Source of the DNA: Lucifuga dentata
Lineage: Eukaryota > Chordata > Actinopteri > Ophidiiformes > Bythitidae
Assembly: GCA_014773175.1 (NCBI GenBank)
Contig: VXCM01001398.1
Coordinates: 149,515-213,514 of the forward strand
Direction of reading: 5' to 3'
DNA: 64,000 nucleotides
Position numbers and translations under genes: made by a program. Shown here piece by piece: positions 1 through 11,000 of the stretch. The notes under the pieces were generated by a model, which saw nothing but the letters and a program-made list of their open reading frames with translations, was not told the DNA's origin and did no database searches. Position 1 is the stretch's first letter, and each line of letters starts with the position of its first letter.

Positions 1-580
1 AAATCTGACAAAAAAAGAGAAGGAGAGACCAGATGGATGTGACAGGGGTGACACGACACAAAGACACATAGTCAGTACTTATTGAGTCACAAAAACTGCT
101 CTCAGCACTATCTGAGTCAGGCCAAGGGGAGATAAAGGACGGACAGATATGTTTAGAGCAGCAGAGAAGGAGGGGTGGTCAGGAAAGAGAGGGTGAGACT
201 GGCAGGACTGGAAGATCTCTAAGGGGCAGATGGGTGACAAGAGTGAATCAGATGGCTGAGGAAGGAAAAGCGACGGATCAAAAGGATGATTCTCACTAGG
301 CAGGATTCATCTACAGTATGTGTAAAACTACACTCCAGCCATAATCTAATGTTGTCTCATACTGCACACAGTAAGATGTCTGCATGGAACTCGAGCTTAT
401 ATTTTCTTCCTTCAACAGCCATACATAAATGTGTATTTCTACTCTGAGAGCATCTCATATCTATTAGTTAGACATCAAATAAAATGGTGAGAATAGACAG
501 GTGCAACAGAAATCTCTTATTTGCACAATGACCAGACGATTTGATTATATGAAAAGCTGTTTTGATGCCTTAATACCTAC

Positions 581-1594
581 CCGCCTTCGCTGTACTGACT
601 CCCACCAAGGAAGCCGTATTTATCAGTGCGTCTGATAGCCAAGCCGTTGATCTCCGAGTCGGAGCCCACAGAGCTTCCATCATCTCCCAGCCCTGACAGA
701 GACTCTAATGTCCCTGACATCAAGCTGGCAGACTCCAGGTAGCTGAGGGTGTCAGGGGCTGGCCGGGGCTTTGGGTTGGGTGGGGAGGCCGGCTCTTGGA
801 TCACAGGGACTGAAGGGCTGGGGGGTCCAGCTCTTATGGGAGTGCTGGGTGTTTCTACTTTCCTTGCTCCACTGGGAGTGTCAGATTTTGGGGGCACAGG
901 AGGAGGCTGGGTTTGAGGGGTTTGTGCTTGTTGTAGTGGCTGGGGTTTCTCCTCTTCAGCCATTTCAGCTGATGTTCCAGTAAGATCTGAGCCTGCAGTG
1001 GCTTGGGGCTGGTTTGCTGCGATCTGAGCATCATCTGTAACAGGATTAGGATTGTGGGTGACATGGACATTGGGGTAGAGATTAGGACCAGGATTAGAGT
1101 CGGGAGAGGAGGATGCCTGGCTCTGAGCTAACGGCTCACTTGACTGTGTAGGGGTATCTGGTATAGCATTCAGGAGCTCTGCACATGCGGGGTCACTGGT
1201 CATCCTTTCCTGTTTAGTGGCACCAGTGGCCACCCCAATCTCTGCAACTTTCTCTGTTGCATCCACACTCTGTGGAGCAGTGTCTTGTACCAAAGAGGGG
1301 CAAGGGGTCTCAGCAGAGATTTTGGGAGGACATGAGCATGGACCATGTGTTGGAGGAGGAGCCACGGATGAACCCCCTGACTGTGCAGCAAGTGTGTTAC
1401 CAATCAAAGCTTTGCCACTGTAGAGAGAAGACTTAGGTATGGGTTCTTCCCTGGTGGATTCCACAGCGGGGGTGTTTGGAGCAGGGATGATTGCTGAGGG
1501 CAGAGGGATGGATGGAGGTGCATGAGGTTCTCCTAGTGCAGGTGGTGATGGGCTTAGAGTGGAAATTTCAGCCATGGTTCCACCCTGATCACTC
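581..1594 (-). CDS. tbc1d10b: TBC1D10B (EPI64B-like Rab GTPase-activating protein), first coding exon, partial
   Basis: Only the first coding exon is in the window. The ATG is at 1575-1573 and the exon ends at 581 before a GTAGGT donor. About 19 nt of 5' UTR precede the ATG, after an acceptor at 1595-1596. The roughly 331 residues are a low-complexity Pro/Ser/Thr-rich tail ending in a conserved block with PDTLSYLE, SLMSGTLES, GSDSEINGLA and RTDKYGFLGGSQYSE. That block matches the region just before the TBC domain of vertebrate TBC1D10B better than the 10A or 10C paralogues as I know them. The TBC domain itself (dual-finger Arg and Gln GAP residues) lies beyond the left edge. By family, the protein accelerates GTP hydrolysis on Rab27A, Rab35 and related Rabs in membrane traffic and secretion. 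The proline-rich tail differs freely between species, so the paralogue call rests on the last 60 residues. Confidence 0.88.
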
Positions 1595-2631
1595 CTTTAC
1601 AGATAAAGGAAAAACAATAGGGTTGAATTTGGGGCCACAACAGTCATGTAAATGAAGCCTGCAGCTGTTTGGTTCATAAACATCATTAAACATCAGAGGT
1701 AAATGCTCTGCTACAACTCATAAAAATTAAAAACTTGGTGGTCAGCTCTTGACAAAACGATGTGTTAAGACAAACAGCTCTGGTCATTTTCTCTGAGGCC
1801 TGAGCCCAGAGTTCCTCATCCTAAAATTGGAGCAGCAGAGAAGTTATATTTTGAAATTGTGGAAATTCCTTGGAGACAGTGCAAAGAACTGCAAACCATA
1901 TATTAATATAGAAATGCAGTTTGATAACACTAAAATAGCTTCCAGCCTTGTTTTAAAATTGTAACTTCATTTTGTAGCTTCAATCATTACACTCACATAT
2001 TGTTCCAACAAATAATAATAGTTATAGAACAATTACCAGAAATAGACACTTCTACGTTTAATCTTTGATAAAAACACGAACACATATGCATGCTTCCTGA
2101 CAGAGCTAACAAGCATCTGCAACTTTCTACAAGTGAAAGCATATACGGTAATTATGCTAGACAACACAGAATATTAGATTTTAAAAGCAGCAAAACAAGT
2201 AGCTTACAACTACTTTGATATTCTACTTTACCACAATGTTCCTTCACCAGATTATCCAAATGGAAAACACAACGACATTGTCAACAAAGCAGCATTAACA
2301 AACGAACAGTTTGTTCTACAGCATCAACGGTTGGCTACAAAGCGCCCCGTTGATCCGGTATCATGCAGATGAAGGAGGTTAATGCTGGTATTGGTGCTAA
2401 CGATTTCCTGCAACAGCTAATAGCATCGACCACTTTTGTTGTCATATCCTCTCTAGAGGCCACTCTCCAAGTGCCACAACTTCCTGATTCAGCACACAGA
2501 AGCTAAGGTTTACTAACAGCTAACAGTCAACACCCTCCCTCGTTCCCGGCCAGGCCCTAGCCGAGCTGTGGCCACGGCCTTGTCCACCCACTGCCCGGAC
2601 AACCACAACTTTAATCCGCTGGCCAACTCAC

Positions 2632-2910
2632 CCGCGACCGGCGTGTCACTGTGTTGCGTCCGCCTGGGCAGCCAGGGGGCTCTTGCCCATGCGTCCCCCC
2701 GCCACAGCTCCGGTACGTGACCTTCTCCGTTAATGAAAATACAAAAAGGCGAAACCGGCGACAGTAGCAGCTCAACGATGAGAACTTGGAACGTCCCGAA
2801 ACTGGCGAGTTAGCTAGCTAAGTTAGAAGCTAGCTAAGTTAGCTTAATTTAGCTTAATGTAACTATTAGCAGCGCTTGTGTTCTGTTGTGGTTAGCTTAG
2901 CTTGCTAGCT
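2632..2910 (-). promoter_or_regulatory. tbc1d10b: tbc1d10b noncoding exon 1 and promoter region
   Basis: A strong minus-strand donor (CGCGG|GTGAGT, GT at 2631-2630) pairs logically with the acceptor in front of the ATG exon. It implies a noncoding exon ending at 2632 and an intron of about 1 kb. The exon's 5' limit and the transcription start are not visible. The DNA from about 2530 to 2900 becomes GC-rich compared with its AT-rich surroundings. From 2809 to 2911 it carries dense TTAGC/GCTAGC/GCTAA words. No TATA box is obvious. The start of transcription is inferred. Confidence 0.5.
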
Positions 2911-3228
2911 GAAAGTCTCGGTTCAGTCGGTTAGACATGCAGACTCTCTGAGACAATTCTGACCAATATCAAACAACCTTCGTGTAACATTTTTTCATTC
3001 TGAAGCTAAATGACTTTCTTTGTTGTATTTATCCAGTGCTAGCGGCAAGGAGCATCCACATCCAAACCCAGCCGCCTGCGTTTCCTACTGACAGCTACGT
3101 GCGCGCTCCCGTCAGTGTCATCGGGCACTCAGACGCATCCGCACAGGTCAGGAGCCTCCCTTCCAGTTAACTGCAGTAAATTGTGTCCAATTAACAAGTG
3201 AAACAGCAGCCCTATAATAAATGTGTTT

Positions 3229-3250
<22 letters not shown>

Positions 3251-3259
<9 letters not shown>

Positions 3260-3375
3260 TTTGTTTTGGTTTGTTTGTTTTTTTTTTCCCTGATTACATA
3301 TATGAGGGGACANTGTGTGTGTGTTTTGTTTTGGTTTGTTTGTTTTTTTTTTCCCTGATTACATATATGAGGGGA
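3251..3375 (+). repeat. Duplicated contig ends around a single N (3313)
   Basis: About 62 bases ending in the word GAGGGGACA occur on both sides of one N, in direct orientation and essentially identical. This is the signature of two contigs whose overlapping ends were not merged when joined, and not a biological tandem duplication. The same pattern recurs at 6015, 7352, 7957, 27361 and 33969. Confidence 0.85.
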
Positions 3376-3960
3376 CAGAATATTAGAAACACCTCACAGT
3401 ATAATGCATGCGATACAACATAACATATTAAGCTTCTATTAATCAAACTTCATTTTCCTAACAAAGGTAAACATAAATAAAATCAGATTTCAGGCACCTC
3501 TATTATAAAGAGCAGTTAAAAGGCGCCTGACTGGTTATCATAACAAGAATTTACTTTATATATAGTATAAATGTATAAATGTGTCACTACAATTTTCCTT
3601 TAAAGTCTTTACTATATTGACATGAGGTAGGAAATATCTACCTTTTAATATGACAGCGAAAAATGACAGAAGACATAATGAGAGATATTAGCTTTGGATC
3701 AAAGAAGTCGTATAATACCTTGGGACTTGCGCCTGCACGCACATTTGGCCACCTTTCTCCCTCTGCCGCCCTTGACAATTGCCTAACTTTCCATTAGGAA
3801 AGACCGCTATTGCACACACACAGAGACTGCTTTTGCAAACCATCTGTTCTTAAAAAAATGACGCTTAAAATCAGCCAAATTAATGGAGTATTTTAAGATA
3901 ATCTAAAAATTTATAGCAACTCATCACCAAATACTGCTTTGTCGAAGCAGTTTGTACTTA

Positions 3961-3974
3961 CCAGTAGATGGCGC
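3961..3974 (+). promoter_or_regulatory. CTCF-type binding motif
   Basis: CCAGTAGATGGCGC matches the vertebrate CTCF core consensus CCASYAGRKGGCRS at all 14 positions. It sits in the spacer about 1 kb upstream of the tbc1d10b start region and 2.9 kb beyond the 3' end of hsd3b7, a plausible place for an insulator. Occupancy cannot be told from sequence. Confidence 0.5.
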
Positions 3975-5173
3975 CATAATCTTTAATTGCATGCGTTTTA
4001 GAGACCTTGACGATGCTTAGTGTTGGTGATGACATCCATGACCAACCTTCTGTATCTATTGTGTATTTACTTCCATTAGGCAGTAGGCTGGTTAACAGAA
4101 AAAAATCTTCGAATGTTTGTGTTTGGAGATTCTAAGTCATTTCTTTTCTTGCCTCACCAGTGGGTGTGTAAATATTGTGAGGATTTCCATGGAAACCCAC
4201 AACAAATGGGGGACACCCAGACATGCTGAAACACTGTCAAGTTTTACTTTGAGGGAACTTCCATATTTTCTCTATTACTCATACTAATATATGCTGTGGA
4301 ACCAGTTGTATGATTTAAAGTTTCCAGAGCCACTCCAAAAGGGTTCAGCATGCTGCATTGTGGTAAACAACTTCATTGTCTCCATGGGAAACTGACTGAA
4401 AACATCCAACGACTACACACGGGGGAATGTGGGAATAGTAAAGTCCCATTTAGGCATCTTTTATTGTCTAGAAAATCACCCTATAAATAAAATATATTAT
4501 TATTATTTGTGCATTTGGACAACATGATTTAGTGATTTAAGATCATTCATCAATCAGGTCCAAACTTTTCCATTCTGAAAACCTATGATAGCTGTGGAGA
4601 CCAGTAATGATAGTAATGTGACTCTCAGCTTTACTTGCAGGTACACACAGTGCAATGTAGTACATATTAAATTATCTTTATTGAAAATTACAACATACTA
4701 AACACAATCTTGCATATGCAGTGTCATTACAAAAACATTTTTATTAAAGTCTTGCAACTTAAACCGTTGTTCTCAGGGTCTTTAATATTGACAGAGCAGG
4801 GTTGGGTGTGTGGGTGCATGTAGAGACGGGGTGGTTCTGGGACGCAGGAACACACCATCGAGGGTTTTCAGTATGATGGATTTAACTGAAGGACTTATCA
4901 GTTATTGAGATGACAGTTTATAACGGTTTAAGTTTCAAATAAAGATATGATGCACTTTAATCTGCGACTGAAATGATCTTGATAGTAAGTTTCTTTTAAT
5001 ATAGCAGCTTCTGGGTTTTGATGGAAATCCTCACCGAACCTTTTACACAAGCCACCATGTACTGAAAACTACCGAATTACTGAAATACAAGTGTGCTACT
5101 GCATGTAATTAAGCCTTGCACATTCATGTTGTCATAGTTAAAATAATTGATATTGTGCAAAATCTCAGATGTA

Positions 5174-6168
5174 CATGGCCGTACTCACCATTGAGGTCAC
5201 TGAGGTCCGGACCTCGGTATTTTTTCCGAGGTGTATAATAAAAGTCGTGAAATAACTGCCTAAAAATAATTTTACTTTGGTGCAGCAAAGTTATTGTATC
5301 ATGGCAAAATGACCGACTTGCTCATCTGATTGCCGTCATTGCTCTGTGTGTGTGTGTGGAGTGCAGTGCAGTTATCTTGTTTGTTACTACAATATCTTTG
5401 CTCAACACACACGGAGGTTCTTTATATAAAGCCTACCCGGATTTTGATCTGCAAATTTAGATTTTTAAAGAAACCGGCATATAAACCGACCCCCTGATGT
5501 TGTTCCATCAATTTATTTGTTTAGCAAATTACCTGTTTTTCTGGGTATTGTCATAGTATTCCTGTGATTTTCTGTAAATAATCCACGTACCGGTAAACAT
5601 ATTTATTTCAGCAGCTGATAACTGACGGATCACGGCTTATTGGCTAACCCTAACCCACAAAATGTGCTGAATAAGATGTTTAGTCAGGAAATATCTCATT
5701 CTAAGGTATGATTTAAACTGTTTTCCATCGGTAGTTGTAATGGGTAGTATTTCTACTCCTGGAAATTTCGTTCTCTGGGATCCTATTTGAATTACTTTTC
5801 TTTACATTCTTTACAGTGGAACCAAAAGGCTCAATTTAACAACACAAAACACCTAGCATCATTATAGTGTAATATAGTATTATTGTATAACACACATTTT
5901 GCTTGTGTTTATGTACTGTTTGAGACACATTTCTGTAATCAAACCCAAAATGATGCAAACTCAAACACAAAGATGAAATAAAGAAGGTGTATATAATTTT
6001 ACTAAATTATTTTANATGATGCAAACTCAAACACAAAGATGAAATAAAGAAGGTGTATATAATTTTACTAAATTATTTTAAAAGACTTTTACAGAAGAGA
6101 CACGAACCCCCCCCCAGCAGGCTCAGTTTTTGGACCTTGGTATTTCTAAAACCCTGCGTACGGCCCTG
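5174..6168. mobile_element. Non-autonomous hAT-like DNA transposon with 8-bp target-site duplication
   Basis: The element is flanked by an exact 8-bp direct repeat, CAGATGTA, at 5166-5173 and 6169-6176. Its ends are inverted: the left end begins CATGGCCGTAC and the right end, read on the minus strand, begins CAGGGCCGTAC. A CAGGG-type terminus with an 8-bp duplication is typical of the hAT superfamily. Both ends continue into a related GGACCTNGGTATTT block. No transposase reading frame is present, so it is non-autonomous or deleted. About 66 bp of its apparent length is the assembly duplication around the N at 6015. Confidence 0.8.
5949..6081 (+). repeat. Duplicated contig ends around a single N (6015)
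   Basis: A 66-base block starting ATGATGCAAACTC is present on both sides of one N inside the hAT-like element. It is read as an unmerged contig overlap. Confidence 0.88.
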
Positions 6169-6257
6169 CAGATGTACAAATTTTTAAGCAAAAGATATTG
6201 AATCCAATGCATTCAAATTGTAACATTAACTTTAAACAGCATTTATCATCTTAAAAA

Positions 6258-6887
6258 ATTATTTTATTCTATTTTTTTTCCATTTTTAAATATTCTATTT
6301 ATAACCAAATTATTAAAGTTATAGTAGCTGACTACATAGCTTAAATGTTGCAAAATCAGAAGTACTAGATATGTTTGAGCTTCACTGTGAGCACCTCTCA
6401 GCTTTAAATAAACTGCAATTACACTTTTTCAGAAAATAATTTCCCAAAGATGTTTTGTATAAAAATACCATCTTTTCATAAATTTACTTTCAAGTGTGAT
6501 ATTGCATTTTTTTTCCACTTTTGCATTACTGCTGGTTTCTACCTATCAAATTTCTTTTTCTAAGCTATTTTAAGGTCCACTTTAGAACTTCTGCTTTGAA
6601 AAGTGCTTTGTAAATCATTTATAAGCTGAATTTATGATTTCCATTAAAACTCAGAGAACAGAATGCTTGTGTGTGTGGTGTATATACAGTATATACATAA
6701 GTATTTTTCGTAAGACAGGTAAAGCATTTTTGTTTCTTCAGTTCATGCTTTGATAAATAGTATTATACCACTTAGTAAAATTTAAAGTTCCAGTCTAATA
6801 CTGTCAGCTAATATGACATTACTCCATTAGATATAAATGTAGGCAGTGCTGTGTATATGACACATTAGTTGTGAACAAGACTTGACA
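6258..6887 (-). other. hsd3b7: Probable hsd3b7 3' UTR
   Basis: Downstream of the hsd3b7 stop codon the first canonical AATAAA on the minus strand is at 6268-6263, giving a 3' UTR of roughly 630 bases that ends close to the hAT-like element. The stretch is AT-rich and has no competing open frame. The cleavage site is inferred. Confidence 0.35.
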
Positions 6888-7906
6888 TTAGGAGGATTTC
6901 CCGCTGTTCGCTGGGAAGGTGTCGACCCACCTCTGCGTGCGAGCTCGACACTGCTGCCAGTCATACAGAGGGCGGTACTGGAAGTGATGCAGAGCTTTGT
7001 CTGTGTGCACTGTGAAGGACGTACATGCTATAGCCAAGGTATAACGGTTTAGCAGAGGTGTGTGGTTGTATATGGGGCTCAATATCCAGCGGATCAGGTC
7101 ATTGAAGAAGGCCAAGAACCAAAGCACCAGTGTGGGTATGCGGAGCTGCCGGAAGTTGAATGTGGAAAGGAACTGCATGTTGAAATCCTCGTAGCTCTTG
7201 TAGGGTGAGTCGTCGTAGCAAAAATACTCCTGGCCTCCGAGTATCTGCGGGCGCTCCCTCAGTGCTCGAGCTGCCAGCACGTGCATCCAAGCCACATTGC
7301 CTAGCAAAAAAGCAAAAAAAAATAAAATAAAATAAAAAAAAAACATGGGTGNAAGCCACATTGCCTAGCAAAAAAGCAAAAAAAAATAAAATAAAATAAA
7401 AAAAAAACATGGGTGAATTCCTTACTTCAGTTGGAAGATTTCTACACCCAATTTCAAAAGATCAGTAAACATTTATATGCCATGTTTAGGATTTATCGAT
7501 TGCAGATCATTGCAGACCTGTGGAATTTCATGTCAGGTTCCATTACTGTAATATCAAAAGTGTAATTTCCCCTGCATAAATTACCAAAAGCCAGTGTGCA
7601 ATTCTTTCTCATCAACTTCACACTGTAGATACTGCTGCATAGGTCAGTGTTGGCTGAAACTTTTTGCATGGCATTTGCATCACAATCAGGAAATCCTAAT
7701 CAGAGGATTGTAACTACTCACATCCATCACATTGTACCACGATCAGTCTTGCGATATGACTTCCATTGTGGGTGTTTTAGAAGCTAAATAAACCTCAGAG
7801 GTTTTTGATTACGGTCTGGCAGGAACATTTCTCACTTCCTGTGTCTCAGAGGAAGTTCCTTTGCATAAAAAGCAGACTTCTTCTTTTATACCTGCATGAA
7901 TATACA

Positions 7907-7952
<46 letters not shown>

Positions 7953-7968
7953 GCAANATGAATATACA

Positions 7969-8014
<46 letters not shown>

Positions 8015-11000
8015 GCAACTATACTGCTACTTTCACCAGATTCTAAATTTGCTATTTGGACTACGAGGTCTTTGTTCTCCAAGAAGGAGGAGGACAAGGA
8101 TTACATCATGACACATATCAGGGTGGATTACATTACAATAGACATACCCTTCTAAAACCACTTCTAAAACCCAAAGTTATGACTTTGGTTCAAAAACTGA
8201 GTGACTTCTGGCTCACCTGCATAGACTCGCCCATGTTCTGTGCTTTGTGGGATACCCTTAATGATCAAGCCTCCCCTTTCTACACCCTGTCTGTAGAAGT
8301 CCTTCATTAGCTGGTGGTCCTCGCCATAGATCCCTGTTGGCCTCAGGGAGCATGTGTACAAACAATTTCCACCTTTCACCTGGACAAGAGACAAGACCAA
8401 GAGACAAATTAGGAGGAGATAAGGACACTGAGAATAAAAACTGTTTACACAAAAACTTGATTTTCTGTGGATTTTGAATATACACAGCGGGAGGGTGGAG
8501 TGACGCCACAGTGAGGCCACAAGAGGATGGTCCAGCATTCTGTGGCAAAGTTGCACAAGAAATCCCTCACAGGGTTTTATTGAAAAATACTGTACAAGTT
8601 TTATTCTTGCTTAAATTCAACAGAGTAAATATCTTTCAGTGCCAGCTCAAACAGATCAAGAAAATACAGTATATCGAATCTGGTATTTGACATCGTACCA
8701 AATCAGTGATCATATCTTATTTTGTATCTACAGATTATGTAGACTTGTTTTCCTCATTGGGGTTATGATTCCCATTTTATCCATGTTTTTTTCTGCTTTT
8801 TAAAATTATTCTATAAAGCATCATGTGGTTTTAATAAATTTGCATCCCTTTAACTCAAAAAAGCAAAAAAAGCAAAAAGCAAAAAAAAAAAAAAAAAAAA
8901 AGACTACTGTGCTTCTGAAAGATCTAGAAATGTGCAAATGAATGGAATTTCTTTGTTAAACGAAAGACATAAACAAGTCGTACCTGGGTGCCATTAGCTT
9001 CCAGCACAATTTTCTCGGCCTTTGCCTTGCTCTTGGGATAAGGCATGTTGTGGTTAACATGGTAAGGTGTGTCTTCATTCCCCCTATACAGGACAAGTCA
9101 GACAAATAGTAAAAGAAGGAATGAGGGGGATGTGATGTGGTGTTTTCCCTTCCATATGTATGAGTGGAATGTTTTGGAATGGAGGCTGGAGCCAAAAGGC
9201 TCAACTGCAGCTGGTATTACACACACAAAGAACAGAAGAGAGAGAGAGAGTGATATCAGAGGTGTCGCCTCACACTTTTCGCAGCTTTTATCTCTGTCTT
9301 TTATTTGGCGTGTTTGGACAGAGCCGGTCATGTCAGTAACAGCGGACAACGGCTCATTCTCACACTCACTAAATTCTGGTAATGTGAACGAAATTCTAGA
9401 TATTGTTGACAAAGAGCTACAGCAATGTATGCGTGCAGACAAATGTCAAACACACACCCTGTGGTGAGAAATGCCAGTGATTCCCACTTGTGGCTGATGA
9501 ATGCTGGAAGTTTGAACTGCATAAAGAATCTCCCACATTTGGCATGACATACATATTTTCCATTACTTAAAGGACCATACCACAGGCAAATTACTACAGT
9601 TGGTATATTCATAATGATTAAGAATTAGGTGTAATGTATTGTGTCCATATTCAAGAAATTGGTTTCTATTATTTTATGTTCTGGGTGTTTATATTAAAAT
9701 CCATGCTTCATTGTAAGTGGTGTAGCTAAGCCAATTATTAATCTCTGTCTACGGTGGTTCACTGGGTCTAGGTTACCCGGACCTGCATAGAGTGTTTACC
9801 TGTTCGTGTTTTTCTGCTGCTAATAAAAATGTTTAAAGTTTTTAAAAATGTATATTAAGGTATACTTTTAGGATTTTTATTTTTTTGAGTATTAATATTT
9901 TTAACTTTAACACAATATGATCCCACTATGCTCCCAAGGCATTCCTTGAAGTTATATATTGTCTGGATGTGGTTTTCTGACCTTTCAGACACCCGTAGTT
10001 TTCCATTCATGTCAGTCTGGTAATAAATTAATTTGTTAATTTTTAATCCACTACAGTAAAGATTAGGTATGTTTTTCATACCAAAGTTAAGTTATTATAT
10101 TTTTGAAAGAGAGGGCAGACCTTTCAAATCAATGGGTTGTTATGTTTGCATCTCCACAGCAATTTCAGCAATAAATGAAGACATGTTTGCTCACTGGATG
10201 GATTTTGTAACTCAAACAAGTCTTTGCAGCTCATTGTCATATGTCATCAAATTAAAGCAAACTGTAAGGTGAGAAAGACACAATTCCAAAGACTAAAGCC
10301 CTACAACATGATTTTTAAACAATTTAGAGCTTATTTTATTTATCGTAAATAGATTAAAATATGCAAAAACTGGTATAATCCTTTAAAGAATCAAACTGGT
10401 GGTTTTGCATGTTTGAACACCTAATTAATACACATCACATTACTGCCAACCATTTTTCAAAACACACTACTGGAACGGTAAATTTTATAATTGTTTTTCC
10501 TACCTTCCAGGCAGCCACTGGTTTTAGTTATTCCAGTTATTCCAGCTAAAAAAAAAAAAAAAANTTTTTTTTTTTTTTAATTTACATAATTTTAGTGTTT
10601 TAATGCAGTCAAAAGTGCAGAGTGATCTTAGAGTTCGTCCTGCTGGTGCATTCATGAGCTATGGTGAAGAACTGACACAGAGATTAAACATTCAGCTTCC
10701 AACCAACAATCCAATCACAAGCTATTTTCATAGTGTACTGGAATGAACTGAAACTGAAATGAACTGAAACCAGCCTGGAAGGCAGGGAAAATAATTATCA
10801 AATGTACAGCTGCAGTAGTATTCTTTAAAAAATGGTTGGCATTAATGTGATGTGTATGTAGGTGGGAGCTGAGTGTATGTAGGTAGGATTTATTGAGCTC
10901 AAACATGCAAAATCACCGATATGGTCCTTTAAGGCAAAGATAGTGTGTGCCAAATGAATCCAACATTAAAGCAGAAGTTGAATCCTGTGACACTTATCAG

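Larger units (their letters stand above)
2911..5173. other. Intergenic spacer between tbc1d10b and hsd3b7 (left part)
   Basis: No exon with codon bias or splice signals is visible on either strand. The stretch holds a (TG)n tract at 3233-3260, the duplicated contig join at 3313, a CTCF-like motif at 3961-3974 and otherwise AT-rich unique-looking DNA up to the hAT element. Confidence 0.6.

Noticed and set aside
3251..8018. True local tandem duplications at 3313, 6015, 7352 and 7957
   Set aside because: Each pair is separated by exactly one N, has nearly the same length (61-66 bases) and shows no visible divergence, which fits contig-join artefacts and not biological duplication.
9069..9467. 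132-codon plus-strand frame overlapping hsd3b7 exon 4
   Set aside because: Antisense to a verified exon at its start, and the rest is intron without coding features.
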